A stretch of DNA of 64,000 nucleotides from Litchfieldia alkalitelluris (GCF_002019645.1 NZ_KV917374.1:4484661-4548660); one strand, 5' to 3'; positions 18,687 through 27,783 are shown, counted from the first letter of the stretch. The notes: generated by a model from the sequence alone, not told the origin. Made by a program: numbers and translations.

Positions 18687-19876
18687 TTTGCTTATACTAT
18701 GATCCTAGCACTAAAAAATGGGCTCATAATGAAATCGATCAAGACTTAAGGTGGGGAAAATTTCAAATTCAAATCCCCTACTCAGGGAGCATCTCAAACA
18801 ATATGCTCCCCTTTTTCCTATCTTCAGGACCTCATGGTAAATTCATACCAATTATTGGAATACTTGCGGCAGACTCAAAAAATAAATCAGCTTTTTTTGG
18901 TAATGCGCCCAAATTTATCCGCCTACAAGAAGCATTAAAAGAAAAAGGGGCATTGTCTATAGTAATCACCCCTTCATCCCTCAATGATCAAGAGGTGAAT
19001 GGCTTTTATTATCTAAAACCAATTAATAAGTGGATCCGTATAACTATCCCCTTTCCAAATGTTATCTATAACCGCATACCTTTTCGAAAAATGGAGAAAG
19101 AACCAGCATTCCACTCCTTTTCTGAAATAATAAAAGAAAAGAAAGTCTTATTCTTTAACCCCTTCTTTTTCTCCAAATGGGAAGTTTATACTTCACTTTT
19201 AAAACACTCAAAATTAAGCAGTCATCTTCCTGTAACCAAACCATACAGTGCACAAGCACTGCAAGATTTTTTAAAGGACTATGATTCTGTCTATATTAAA
19301 GCCAACAAGGGGCATAAAGGAGAAGGCATATATAGAGTATCAAAAAAATCGACCCAGATTTTATTAAGTACTATTAGATTTGAGCAGCGGTTTGAATCTC
19401 TTACTTATTTACAAAGATATCTTAACGACACCTTAAAGAATAACGATTATATTATTCAGGAATCCATTCAATCCGACACCTTTGAATCAAAACGTTATGA
19501 TCTAAGAATTCTCGCCCATAAGGGCCAAAATAGCCATTACAAAATTAGCGGCATCGGTATCAGACTTTCAGGATCTCAAGATGTTACAACACATATCCCT
19601 AATGGCGGAAGCATGATTGACAAGGTCCATCTTGAAGATAAGATTAATATGGATGTGGTCGAAGAAATTATAAATGCAATAGGGCAACAGCTTAGTACTG
19701 ATTTTAAAGGGCTAATTGGTGAATTTTCTGTAGATCTCGGCAAATCAGTTGATGGAAATTATTATATTTACGAGGTAAATTCTAAACCAATGGTGTTTGA
19801 TGAGCCTGAGATCAAAAAAAGAGGACTCGATAATCTAGCCAATCTTCTTTTGCAACTTACTCAAGTTAAAGAATAA
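18683..19876 (+). CDS. YheC/YheD-family ATP-grasp protein, copy 4
   Basis: A 397-residue paralogue, the most divergent of the four. Family landmarks remain: PFPNVIYNRIPFRK, NPFFFSKWEVYTSLLK, VYIKANKGHKGEGIYR (in place of LKP.GS.G.G), DLRILAHKG, IPNGGSM and GEFSVDLGKSVDG...EVNSKP. ATG at 18683 overlaps the yheD stop; AGGAG lies 8 nt upstream. B. subtilis has two such genes in this position, so this cluster is expanded. Functional specialisation of the extra copies is unknown. Confidence 0.82.
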   Translation: MICLYYDPSTKKWAHNEIDQDLRWGKFQIQIPYSGSISNNMLPFFLSSGPHGKFIPIIGILAADSKNKSAFFGNAPKFIRLQEALKEKGALSIVITPSSLNDQEVNGFYYLKPINKWIRITIPFPNVIYNRIPFRKMEKEPAFHSFSEIIKEKKVLFFNPFFFSKWEVYTSLLKHSKLSSHLPVTKPYSAQALQDFLKDYDSVYIKANKGHKGEGIYRVSKKSTQILLSTIRFEQRFESLTYLQRYLNDTLKNNDYIIQESIQSDTFESKRYDLRILAHKGQNSHYKISGIGIRLSGSQDVTTHIPNGGSMIDKVHLEDKINMDVVEEIINAIGQQLSTDFKGLIGEFSVDLGKSVDGNYYIYEVNSKPMVFDEPEIKKRGLDNLANLLLQLTQVKE

Positions 19877-19907
19877 CAAGTCAAAGTTAATAAAGAATAT
19901 GAACCCA

Positions 19908-19937
19908 CTCCTTTTCAAACAATAACACTAAAAGGAG
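19908..19937 (+). promoter_or_regulatory. RBS-sequestering inverted repeat
   Basis: CTCCTTTT (19908-19915) is the exact complement of AAAAGGAG (19930-19937), which is the RBS of the small gene starting at 19946. In the mRNA the hairpin would mask that RBS. Confidence 0.5.
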
Positions 19938-19945
19938 GAGTGTAT

Positions 19946-20131
19946 ATGAGTAAGGAATCAAAAAAGGTAGATAAAGATTTATTATATGAAGGAAAAGATG
20001 AAATGTATTTAGATGTTGATCGTTTTATTAATGAAGGAATGTCAGGTGGGTCAGTTCATCGCTTTCATGGTCCGACAAATATTGAAGAAGCTAGGGACTT
20101 CCCTGAGGAAGATCCACCTAATGAGGGTTAA
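19946..20131 (+). CDS. Small acidic protein of unknown function
   Basis: A 61-residue, strongly charged protein (MSKESKKVDKDLLYEG... ending FPEEDPPNEG) with no membrane segment; not assigned to a known family. The RBS AAAGGAGGAG lies 5 nt before ATG 19946; an in-frame GTG at 19940 overlaps the RBS. It follows the four ATP-grasp genes by about 70 nt and is closed by a strong terminator, so it may be the last gene of that sporulation operon. Confidence 0.75.
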   Translation: MSKESKKVDKDLLYEGKDEMYLDVDRFINEGMSGGSVHRFHGPTNIEEARDFPEEDPPNEG

Positions 20132-20146
20132 TTCATGTTTCGTTAT

Positions 20147-20187
20147 GCTCATGGTTATTAAATTTAATAACCATGGGCTTTTTCTTT
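20147..20187 (+). terminator. Intrinsic terminator after the yheCD operon
   Basis: Perfect palindrome centred on 20162/20163 (CATGGTTATTAAA with TTTAATAACCATG) extended by GC pairs and followed by TTTTTCTTTT. Confidence 0.9.
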
Positions 20188-20287
20188 TGCTAAAATCACT
20201 CCTTTTTTTGTTATAATATTATTTAAAATAAGGCTAACCTGTAATGACAAGATTGTTAAAAGTTTTTATACACCTGAAAATAACTTT

Positions 20288-20425
20288 GGTTGTGGAGTTC
20301 CATGTGCTGCGGATCCACGTGGTCCGTGAGCCTCCTCGTCGCCAGGGGCTCCTGTGGGGTCTCACGAGACCACGGGACCCCGCAGGAGTCAAGTGGTTCT
20401 CCGCTCATTCCACACTAAGTTAGAA
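20288..20425. repeat. GC-rich dispersed repeat, copy 1
   Basis: Contains GTGAGCCTCCTCG, GGGGTCTCACG, CCCGCAGGAGTC and CTCATTCCA, all recurring in order at 57929-58066; a degenerate inverted part lies at 36744-36815. It has internal complementarity (GGGGTCTCACGAG with CCGTGAGCC). A non-coding Bacillaceae-type intergenic repeat in the gap between 20187 and 20573. Confidence 0.75.
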
Positions 20426-20426
20426 A

Positions 20427-20475
20427 CCTTTTCATTCTCCATGGTGCAAATTTTAATTAGCATGGATATTCTTTA
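20427..20475. repeat. CCATGGTGC dispersed repeat, copy 1
   Basis: About 45 bp around TCCATGGTGCAAATTTTAAT...GCATGGAT; TCCATG and CATGGA form a short inverted repeat. Other copies are at 42346-42396, 57864-57916 and 58479-58530. Confidence 0.7.
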
Positions 20476-20572
20476 AAAATCTCTTTGAATTTGGAAGAAC
20501 ACATAAAACAATTTCAATAAGAAATAACATCCTTAGCAAGAACAGGATGAATATTTGAGGAGTAATTTATAA

Positions 20573-21484
20573 ATGATTAATAAGCTGAAAAAATTTTATA
20601 AAGACTCGATGGTAATTGGGATGTCAGATGTAGTCGTTGAGGAATATTACTGGTTTTCTTCTGACGATGGTACGACATTTGGTATTGAAAAAAACCAAGT
20701 GACAAATAAAGAACAAGAATTATTAACCTCCCTCTTTCATGAGGTAAGCTTCCAGGAAAATGAGATGAGTGAGGAACAATCTGCATGGTATAACTTTCTT
20801 TTTCTTAATCAAGAGACATTACCTATTTCTCAAAAAAAATCTAACAATTGTCGCTTTATTCATTTTCATACAGATAAACCAATAACCGACCAACGTGATT
20901 TTCGTGAAGCCATTAATGCTATTTTTCCTTACGATGTGATTATTTTGTGGGAAAATGATTATAACGGGGTATTAATCGATACCCATACAGAACATTTAGA
21001 TGATTATTTAGTTAGCTTTGAAGAAATAACAGATACAATTACTAGCGATTTTTACGTGAGGATTCGATTTTTTCTAGGTCAAACATATTCATTTGATCTT
21101 AGTGTAATGAATGATTTTCATTGGGAGAAAGAATGCTTTAAAAAGGCTCTTTCCTATTTGTCTAAGCAAACGATATTTAGACTTCATGAGGTCATTCCTT
21201 ATTTAATCATTGAACAATCAAGTTCACCCTTGAAACAGAAAGTCTCAACGACTGTATTACGAGATTTACAAGAAGATAAAGAGTTACTAGAGACCATTAA
21301 AGTATTTTTAGAAAGTAATCTAAATGTATCCCTAGCTGCAAAAAAACTCTATATGCACCGAAATAGTTTGCAATACCGAATCGATAAATTCATTGAAAAA
21401 ACAGGAATTGATATAAAGCACTTCCAAGGGGCTGTTACTACCTATTTAGCAATAATGATTCATGATCAATTTTCAGATTCGTAG
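20573..21484 (+). CDS. YxkF-like PucR/CdaR-type transcriptional regulator
   Basis: A 303-residue cytosolic protein. The last 60 residues form a PucR-type helix-turn-helix (LNVSLAAKKLYMHRNSLQYR); the N-terminal 230 residues are a degenerate sensory region without recognised catalytic residues. In B. subtilis yxkF lies next to msmX, as here (msmX starts 110 nt downstream), so local control of msmX is plausible but inferred. The start ATG has GAGGAG 10 nt upstream. Confidence 0.75.
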   Translation: MINKLKKFYKDSMVIGMSDVVVEEYYWFSSDDGTTFGIEKNQVTNKEQELLTSLFHEVSFQENEMSEEQSAWYNFLFLNQETLPISQKKSNNCRFIHFHTDKPITDQRDFREAINAIFPYDVIILWENDYNGVLIDTHTEHLDDYLVSFEEITDTITSDFYVRIRFFLGQTYSFDLSVMNDFHWEKECFKKALSYLSKQTIFRLHEVIPYLIIEQSSSPLKQKVSTTVLRDLQEDKELLETIKVFLESNLNVSLAAKKLYMHRNSLQYRIDKFIEKTGIDIKHFQGAVTTYLAIMIHDQFSDS

Positions 21485-21594
21485 ACATGCACGAAAGCAC
21501 TTTCATTTTTTTGTGCAACGTTTACATATACTTGGCTACCCACTTTGGGCTACACTATGTTTAGAAAGTAAACGATTTCATAGGAGGCACTAAC

Positions 21595-22692
21595 ATGGCT
21601 GAACTTAAACTACAAAACATTTATAAAATTTATGACAAAGAAGTTACTGCTGTAACAGATTTTAACCTTCATATTAAAGATAAAGAATTTATCGTATTCG
21701 TAGGTCCATCTGGTTGTGGTAAATCTACAACTTTACGTATGATCGCTGGACTAGAAGAAATCTCTAAAGGTGATTTCTATATCGATGATAAGCGCGTAAA
21801 CGATGTAGCTCCAAAAGATCGTGACATCGCGATGGTATTCCAAAACTATGCATTATATCCACATATGAATGTATATGATAACATGGCATTTGGTTTAAAA
21901 TTACGTAAATTCCCTAAAGCTGAAATTGAAGAGCGTGTAAAAAATGCTGCTAATATTCTTGGTCTTACAGAATATTTAGATCGTAAGCCTAAAGCTTTAT
22001 CTGGTGGTCAACGTCAGCGTGTGGCTCTTGGTCGTGCAATTGTTCGTGATGCAAAGGTATTCTTAATGGATGAGCCTTTATCGAACCTTGATGCTAAGCT
22101 TCGTGTAGCGATGCGTGCTGAAATTTCTAAACTACACCAACGCTTACAAACAACTACAATCTATGTAACGCATGACCAAACAGAAGCAATGACAATGGCT
22201 ACTCGCCTTGTTGTTATGAAAGATGGTGTTATCCAACAAGTTGGTGCACCTAAAGAAGTATATGACAACCCAGAAAACGTGTTCGTAGCTGGATTTATCG
22301 GTTCACCTGCAATGAACTTCTTTACTGGGAAACTTACAGATAACCAATTTTCGATTGGTAATGTAAAAGTGACAGTTCCTGAAGGGAAAATGAAAACTCT
22401 TCGTGACCGTGGCTTTGCAAATAAAGAGGTTGTTCTTGGAATTCGTCCAGAAGATATCCATGATGAGCCAGTATTTATCGAAGCTTCACCTGGTACTACA
22501 GTTAAGGCGAAAATTGAAGTAGCTGAATTAATGGGTGCTGAGACTATGCTTTACTCTGAAGTAGAAGGTCAAGAGTTTGTTGCACGTGTTGATTCTCGTA
22601 CAGATATTAAACCTGGTCAAGAATTAGCATTAGCATTTGATATGAACAAAGTTCACTTCTTTGATGCTGAAACTGAACAAAGAATTCGTTAA
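21595..22692 (+). CDS. msmX: MsmX/UgpC-type multi-sugar ABC transporter ATPase
   Basis: A 365-residue ATPase that energises several carbohydrate importers (MsmX in B. subtilis serves oligosaccharide systems). Walker A GPSGCGKST, signature LSGGQRQR, Walker B LMDEPLSNLDAKLR and H-loop THDQTEAM are followed by the MalK-type C-terminal regulatory (TOBE) domain, including PAMNFFTG and GIRPEDI. No permease gene is adjacent, as expected for a shared ATPase. Codon use looks optimised compared with neighbours, suggesting high expression. RBS AGGAGG 8 nt upstream. Monocistronic, with a clear terminator. Confidence 0.93.
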   Translation: MAELKLQNIYKIYDKEVTAVTDFNLHIKDKEFIVFVGPSGCGKSTTLRMIAGLEEISKGDFYIDDKRVNDVAPKDRDIAMVFQNYALYPHMNVYDNMAFGLKLRKFPKAEIEERVKNAANILGLTEYLDRKPKALSGGQRQRVALGRAIVRDAKVFLMDEPLSNLDAKLRVAMRAEISKLHQRLQTTTIYVTHDQTEAMTMATRLVVMKDGVIQQVGAPKEVYDNPENVFVAGFIGSPAMNFFTGKLTDNQFSIGNVKVTVPEGKMKTLRDRGFANKEVVLGIRPEDIHDEPVFIEASPGTTVKAKIEVAELMGAETMLYSEVEGQEFVARVDSRTDIKPGQELALAFDMNKVHFFDAETEQRIR

Positions 22693-22721
22693 TAAGCCCC
22701 CCTTATTAATATATAATATAC

Positions 22722-22753
22722 AAAAAGCCTCTGAAAATTTTCAGGGGCTTTTT
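22722..22753 (+). terminator. Intrinsic terminator of msmX
   Basis: AAAAAGCCTCTGAAAA pairs with TTTTCAGGGGCTTTTT, ending in a T-run. It lies about 30 nt after the stop codon. Confidence 0.92.
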
Positions 22754-22865
22754 ATTTTATATTATAACAACCTCCTCCTTTTGCAAAAAATAAATCATCA
22801 ACCTTTACTCGGAAAATTTTTAATATGTAAGAACTCTAACCACAAACCTTTCTTCCTTCTAAAAT

Positions 22866-22891
22866 GTTTAATGAATCGCGTGAAAGGTTAT
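22866..22891 (+). promoter_or_regulatory. Sigma-B promoter of the YflT-like stress gene
   Basis: GTTTAA (22866-22871), a 14-nt spacer and GGTTAT (22886-22891) match the general stress sigma-B consensus GTTTAA-N12-15-GGGTAT with one mismatch. It lies 50 nt upstream of the gene. Confidence 0.75.
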
Positions 22892-22941
22892 TGAAGTAAT
22901 AGAGCAACAGTAAATACATTTTTTTATGGGAGGAATTATTT

Positions 22942-23292
22942 ATGAAAACATTAGTTAGGGAATATACTGATGAGAAAAACTTAGTTGAAGATGTTAAAGA
23001 GCTGAAAGAACTTGGAGTGGCTCAGAATAATATCTATGTTTTAGCTCACCAAGATGATCGAACTGAATATGTAGCTGAAGAAGCAAATATCAACCGAATA
23101 GGTATTGAAGAACTAGGATTAGCAGAATCTCTTCATACTCTTTTTGAACATAAAGGAGACGAATTAAGAACTAAAATTGAGGAAATGGGATTGACTAGGC
23201 AAGATGCTGAAATTTACGAAGAGAAATTAGATGAGGGCAAGCTTCTTCTATTTGTAACAGATTCAAATAAATTAAATGGTATGTTTGAATAA
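22942..23292 (+). CDS. YflT/GSP17M-like general stress protein
   Basis: A 116-residue soluble protein with the 'heat induced stress protein YflT' domain: an N-terminal beta-alpha unit (LVREYTDEKNLVEDVKELKE) with NNIYVLAHQDDRTE, and a closing stretch LLLFVTDSN. The molecular function of this family is unknown; members are sigma-B-dependent in B. subtilis, and a good sigma-B promoter lies 50 nt upstream here. The RBS GGGAGGA is well placed. Monocistronic. Confidence 0.8.
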   Translation: MKTLVREYTDEKNLVEDVKELKELGVAQNNIYVLAHQDDRTEYVAEEANINRIGIEELGLAESLHTLFEHKGDELRTKIEEMGLTRQDAEIYEEKLDEGKLLLFVTDSNKLNGMFE

Positions 23293-23471
23293 GAAGTCAG
23301 TAGAGTTTTCTAACAAAGGATTCATTTAAAGAAAGATAAAAAAAGAAGAGAAATTATGAATCTAAAGAAAGAATTCCTTAATAAGCCTACCTTAATATAT
23401 CTTGGAAAACCTCTTAATAATTATGCAAAGGTTTTTCTAGAAAGTAAATATAGCGTAAGAAGTAAAAAACT

Positions 23472-23517
23472 AAAAAACAACTGCTATCCGATTTAAATGG
23501 ATGGCAGTTGTTTTTTT
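23472..23517. terminator. Bidirectional terminator
   Basis: AACAACTGC-T-ATCC pairs with GGAT-G-GCAGTTG around 23491-23498, with an A-run before and a T-run after. It can end the stress-gene transcript and the minus-strand ABC operon that stops at 23516. Confidence 0.88.
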
Positions 23518-24238
23518 ATAATACTTTATCTAAAAAGTCTTTTGCTCTGCTTGTACGAGGATTATTAAAAAAGTCAGTAGGTGAGCCTTCTTCTAGTAAT
23601 ACCCCATCATCAAGGAACAAAACACGATCTGCTACTTCTCTAGCAAATCCCATTTCATGTGTAACTACCGCCATTGTAATACCTGTTTGAGCCAAGTCTT
23701 TCATTACATTTAGAACTTCCTTGACCATTTCTGGATCTAACGCTGAAGTAGGTTCATCAAAAAGCATTAACTTCGGCTCCATAGCCAAGGCACGAGCAAT
23801 GGCCACCCTCTGTTTTTGTCCACCTGAAAGACTGCTTGGATATGCTTTTTCTTTTTCAGTTAGGCCAACCTTTCCTAGTAACTGTCTTGCTTTTTCTTCT
23901 GCAACTTGTCGGTTTTCACCTTTAACCTTAATTGGCGAGTAAGTTAAATTTTCTAAAACTGTCATGTGTGGAAACAAATAAAAATGTTGAAATACCATAC
24001 CTATTTGTTGTCTAACATTCATAATATTTGTTTTCTTATCCGTGATCTCTTGATGGTCAATCCAAATTTTACCTTTTGTTGGAGTTTCAAGTAGATTCAA
24101 ACAACGAAGAAATGTCGATTTACCTGACCCTGAAGGACCTATAATGGAGACGACCTCTCCACTTTCAATACTAGTAGAGATATTTTTTAACACTTCATTT
24201 TTCCCAAACTGTTTATGGAGGTTTTCAACCTTAATCAC
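23516..24238 (-). CDS. Polar amino acid ABC transporter, ATP-binding protein
   Basis: A 240-residue GlnQ/HisP-type ATPase with all motifs: Walker [11 protein letters not shown]-loop [11 protein letters not shown], signature LSGGQKQR, Walker [14 protein letters not shown] and H-loop VTHEMGFA. The GTG start at 24238 has GGAGG upstream and overlaps the permease gene by 8 nt. Third gene of a binding protein-permease-ATPase operon. Substrate cannot be assigned from this subunit. Confidence 0.9.
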   Translation of the reverse strand: MIKVENLHKQFGKNEVLKNISTSIESGEVVSIIGPSGSGKSTFLRCLNLLETPTKGKIWIDHQEITDKKTNIMNVRQQIGMVFQHFYLFPHMTVLENLTYSPIKVKGENRQVAEEKARQLLGKVGLTEKEKAYPSSLSGGQKQRVAIARALAMEPKLMLFDEPTSALDPEMVKEVLNVMKDLAQTGITMAVVTHEMGFAREVADRVLFLDDGVLLEEGSPTDFFNNPRTSRAKDFLDKVL

Positions 24239-24890
24239 TATATCTCAACCTCCTTTCAACCACTTTACCTAACATCGTTAGTCCCATTACCAGTAGCCAA
24301 TAAATTAAGCCAACAAAAATTAATGGTTCAAAGTTACGATATATATCTGCCCCTACCACTTGAGCCCGGCGCATCAAATCTAAGTATCCTATCGTTGAAA
24401 CAATCGCTGATTCCTTAGTTAAGGTAATAAATTCATTCATTAGTGCAGGTAGAATATTTTTTAATGCTTGAGGTAGGATGATGTCCTTCATCATTGAACG
24501 GTAAGGTACTCCCAGTGCCTGTGCTGCTTCTGTTTGACCTTTATCAACCGCTTGTATACCGGCTCTAATAATTTCGGAAACGTAAGCCGAAGAATTCAAT
24601 CCAAATGCTAAGATAGCTGATAAAAATGGAGAAATATCGTAACCAGTTAATTGTGGGATAGCAAAATAAATGATCATCAATTGCAGAATTAATGGTGTGC
24701 CACGGAATATTGATGTATATGCATCACCAAACCAGTTCAACCACTTAATTCTAGAAATTTTAAAGAGTGCTAAAACCGTCCCAAAAACAAACCCAAATAT
24801 TATAGAAACAACTACAAATTGTAACGTAACCCATATTCCTTCTAGTATAAAAGGAATATAAGGCACAATTTGGCTAAAATCCAAATTCAT
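24231..24890 (-). CDS. Polar amino acid ABC transporter, permease
   Basis: A 219-residue His/Glu/Gln/Arg/opine-family permease with five predicted transmembrane helices. The coupling-helix EAA loop is visible as [23 protein letters not shown] single permease implies a homodimer. ATG at 24890 with AGGTG upstream; it starts 37 nt after the binding-protein gene. Confidence 0.9.
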   Translation of the reverse strand: MNLDFSQIVPYIPFILEGIWVTLQFVVVSIIFGFVFGTVLALFKISRIKWLNWFGDAYTSIFRGTPLILQLMIIYFAIPQLTGYDISPFLSAILAFGLNSSAYVSEIIRAGIQAVDKGQTEAAQALGVPYRSMMKDIILPQALKNILPALMNEFITLTKESAIVSTIGYLDLMRRAQVVGADIYRNFEPLIFVGLIYWLLVMGLTMLGKVVERRLRYSD

Positions 24891-24927
24891 GCCTTACACC
24901 TCACTTCATATTAAAATTAAATTTTAA

Positions 24928-25710
24928 TTATTCTTCCTCAGTAAGCCATTTTTCTTTTAGTTCTTCAAGCTTTCCGCTTGCTTGCATTTCTTCAATGACT
25001 TTGTTTACATCATCAATCAATTCACTACCTTCTGGGAATGCAACTGCCATTCCTGGAGAACTAGATGTCGGATCATCAAAACCAGCAAGGTCTTGTTCCT
25101 TAATATATCCAGTAGCAACTGATTTATCTAAGTAGGCAACATCAATACGATTAGATAATAGTTCTTGAATTAAAGTTGTAGAATTATCTACTTGCTTCAT
25201 TTCAAAATCAATCGTTTCTTGAAGCTTCTTTGCACCTTCTTCTTGAATAGTTCCTAATTGAACTCCAACCTTTTTACCAACAAGATCATCAATTGTCTTA
25301 ATCTCAGAATCCTTAAGAGTTAAGAACATTTCTCCTGAATGATGATACTGAATTGAAAAGTCAACGTTTTTATCACGTTTTTCAGTTGCAGACATCCCTG
25401 CAAGAACTATATCTACACGATTTGTTTGTAATGCTCCAACAAGTCCATCAAATTTCATATCTTCAATTTTCAGCTCATATCCTAATTCTTCTGCAATATG
25501 TTTTGCTAAATCAATGTCAAAACCAACAATCTCTCCAGATGGATCTCTTGATTCAAATGGGGCAAAATCTGCTGATGTTGCCATTTTAAGTACTTTAACT
25601 TCTTCAGTTTTATCTTCTCCTGTTTGTTCTTCTTGTTGACCACCTTGTCCACATGCAGTTATAAGTAAAAGTGAAAATATGATAGTCATAAATAAGAATT
25701 TCTTTTTCAC
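24928..25710 (-). CDS. Amino acid ABC transporter, substrate-binding lipoprotein
   Basis: A 260-residue SBP_bac_3 protein. Signal sequence with lipobox LITAC (Cys near residue 20), an acidic linker, then the type II periplasmic-binding fold: TSADFAPFESRD, GFDIDLAKHIA, DIVLAGMSATEKRDK, GKKVGVQLGT and the C-terminal EKW. Resembles polar amino acid (arginine, glutamine or cystine type) binders; substrate not resolved. GTG start with GGAGG 7 nt upstream. First gene of the operon; the amidohydrolase gene lies 260 nt upstream on the same strand. Confidence 0.88.
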   Translation of the reverse strand: MKKKFLFMTIIFSLLLITACGQGGQQEEQTGEDKTEEVKVLKMATSADFAPFESRDPSGEIVGFDIDLAKHIAEELGYELKIEDMKFDGLVGALQTNRVDIVLAGMSATEKRDKNVDFSIQYHHSGEMFLTLKDSEIKTIDDLVGKKVGVQLGTIQEEGAKKLQETIDFEMKQVDNSTTLIQELLSNRIDVAYLDKSVATGYIKEQDLAGFDDPTSSSPGMAVAFPEGSELIDDVNKVIEEMQASGKLEELKEKWLTEEE

Positions 25711-25969
25711 AATAATTCCTCCAAATATATTTTATTGTTTTTCTAGTGAATTTTTATTCAACGAAACGTATCTTAACACATTAATTTAGAATTGAAAAGA
25801 CTCTTTTATAATATAAAAATATTCTAACTAATTATTATATTTTATATAATTTTTTCAGTGTTCTTTTATTTTTGTCAACTTGAGAAGATTGTTATCTGAC
25901 TTGCTCAAATGCCAATCACAATAAGCAATTAAAGGAAAAACTAACTCCACATATTAGACAAGATTTCAT

Positions 25970-27139
25970 TTAATGCACTTGTGTTTTCAGATTAAATTCA
26001 TTTTTCATTTTTTCAAATTCTTCTTTATTTGTTATTAAATCATAGCCCGTAAGTGCAAGGGCCAAGGTACCACTTGAAAGAATCCTATGAGAATTATCAG
26101 AGATTGTTAAATCTGCAAATTCCTGTGTATGAGCGATGAGTCCTGGTGAATCTAAACCAATATAAGGATGAATTGCAGGTACTACATGACTAACATTTCC
26201 CATATCAATGGAGCCATATGTCTCTTTCGCTTTATTGACTTCTACGACATCAGTGGTTAGGAGGTTTTTAGTAAATAGGTTTGATAATGTTTGATTGGTA
26301 ATCATATTGTCGTAGCTTAACTCATAGTTATGAATGCTAAGTTCTGCTCCAGTCATTAATGATGCTCCCTTGGCAATCTGTTTCACCTTTTGAACAACTT
26401 CTTCTAAATAGATCCGGCTTTTTGCACGAATATAGAATTGAGCCACTGCTTTATCTGGAACAATGTTTGCCGCAAGTCCACCTTCTTTAATAATTCCATG
26501 GATTCTCACATCTGAAGTAAGGTGTTCACGTAAAGCATTAATACCGTTAAATAGTTGGATGACCCCATCAAGAGCATTTATACCTTTTTCTGGAGATGCT
26601 GCAGCGTGGCTACTTCTTCCCTTAAAATCAAATTGAATTGCATCTATAGCAAGAGATTCTCCGCTTTCATAAGATTGATCAGCAGGATGTAAAATCATGG
26701 CTGCGTCGATGTCGTCAAAAATTCCTTGTTCAGCCATTGGAACTTTACCTCCGTTTGTTTCTTCTGCGGGTGTACCAAGGACAATTACTCTTCCACCAAT
26801 CTCATTTAAAACTTTACTTAAAATTACTGCTGCACCTGCACTCATCGTTCCTATCATATTATGTCCACAACCATGCCCTACACCAGGTAAAGCATCATAT
26901 TCGGATAAATACGCGATGGTAGGTCCTTTTTTGCCACTATCAAAAATCGCTTTAAAAGCGGTAGGTCTGTCAACAATCCCCTTTTCAATTTTAAAATTAT
27001 GAGCTTCAAGGAATTGGACTAAAAGGTCCATTGATTGATATTCCTGATCTCCTAATTCTGGATGATGATATAAATAATCACTCATTTCCCACAATTTAAC
27101 TTGAACTACGTCAAGATGTTTTTTTAATATATCTTCCAT
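25970..27139 (-). CDS. M20-family amidohydrolase / dipeptidase-like
   Basis: A 389-residue metallopeptidase of the AbgB/PM20D2-like M20 branch. Metal-binding motifs seen: SEYDALPGVGHGCGHN (residues about 79-94), catalytic APAEE-like GTPAEETNGG, LHPADQ, and the dimerisation domain with GRSSHAAASPEKG. Such enzymes cleave N-acyl or amide-linked amino acids, for example aminobenzoyl-glutamate or small dipeptides. The gene precedes an amino acid ABC operon on the same strand with a 260-nt gap, suggesting cleavage and uptake are linked (inference). RBS AAAGGAG before ATG 27139. Confidence 0.85.
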   Translation of the reverse strand: MEDILKKHLDVVQVKLWEMSDYLYHHPELGDQEYQSMDLLVQFLEAHNFKIEKGIVDRPTAFKAIFDSGKKGPTIAYLSEYDALPGVGHGCGHNMIGTMSAGAAVILSKVLNEIGGRVIVLGTPAEETNGGKVPMAEQGIFDDIDAAMILHPADQSYESGESLAIDAIQFDFKGRSSHAAASPEKGINALDGVIQLFNGINALREHLTSDVRIHGIIKEGGLAANIVPDKAVAQFYIRAKSRIYLEEVVQKVKQIAKGASLMTGAELSIHNYELSYDNMITNQTLSNLFTKNLLTTDVVEVNKAKETYGSIDMGNVSHVVPAIHPYIGLDSPGLIAHTQEFADLTISDNSHRILSSGTLALALTGYDLITNKEEFEKMKNEFNLKTQVH

Positions 27140-27512
27140 ATAAATTGACTCCTTTGATTTATTCCGACTGAATTTCGAATAATAATGTATAAAAATACAT
27201 CTTAAGCGAAAATAAAATTTCTAACAAGACCTTTTCCATAAATTTTTTAAACTAATCATTGTTCCTCTAGTCTTCCGAATTTCTAAGAATCATCTCGCAC
27301 GATCTTATAGAATCCTCTATATAAGATCATCATTTGCATTTCAAGCCTATTTATTTGTTACCCATTAAATAAGGATAGCCTAGTGTATATACTACAATCT
27401 GCTTTCATCATTATTTAATAAGAAATATCTAAATTGCTGCTTAAATATTTATAGCACCATCCAGAGTATCAGTGAAAGAACTACTCTGAATTGGGGTGCC
27501 TTTTGTTGTGTT
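27140..27512. other. AT-rich intergenic region with two inverted repeats
   Basis: No gene is supported. ATGTAT-AAAA-ATACAT (27185-27200) lies about 45 nt upstream of the amidohydrolase start and could be an operator. A hairpin at 27451-27502 (GCACC with GGTGC, CAGAGTA with TACTCTG) followed by CTTTTG resembles a plus-strand terminator although no plus-strand gene precedes it. Confidence 0.45.
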
Positions 27513-27758
27513 TTATTCTTGTATAAACTTAACATCTGTTCTTGAACAGTTATCACAATAAAACAAATGTGCACATAGATGTTCACTTAGTGTTTTCTTA
27601 TATCCATCGATTTGCTTCATACCGTCAATTTCCATATATGCGCTATAATCATCAAAATAATCAATCATTCTTCCACCATCATTCAATTCACTTCCACAAG
27701 ACTCACAATTATAGTGGGCAGTTTCAAATCCATTACATAGAGGACACATGGACATCAT
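27513..27758 (-). CDS. Small zinc-ribbon-like protein
   Basis: An 81-residue hypothetical protein with two Cys pairs near the N-terminus (CPLCNG and CESCG) and one near the C-terminus (YCDNCS), consistent with zinc binding. The middle is acidic (DYFDDYSAYMEIDG). No family recognised. The start is set at ATG 27758, about 9 nt after AAGG; an in-frame ATG at 27767 overlaps that RBS. Its upstream region contains a MITE-like element 26 nt away. Confidence 0.65.
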   Translation of the reverse strand: MMSMCPLCNGFETAHYNCESCGSELNDGGRMIDYFDDYSAYMEIDGMKQIDGYKKTLSEHLCAHLFYCDNCSRTDVKFIQE

Positions 27759-27783
27759 AAATCCCATCCTTCTTTTTTTATAA

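Noticed and set aside
23356-23496. 46-codon plus-strand ORF between the YflT-like gene and the terminator
   Set aside because: Weak RBS, runs into the terminator stem and shows no family resemblance; could be a remnant, but evidence is insufficient.
27240-27300. CodY box upstream of the amidohydrolase
   Set aside because: Best match (GAATTTCTAAGAATC) agrees at only about 10 of 15 positions.
27451-27502. Terminator for a plus-strand transcript
   Set aside because: Hairpin and T-run are real, but no plus-strand gene precedes it, so no function is assigned.
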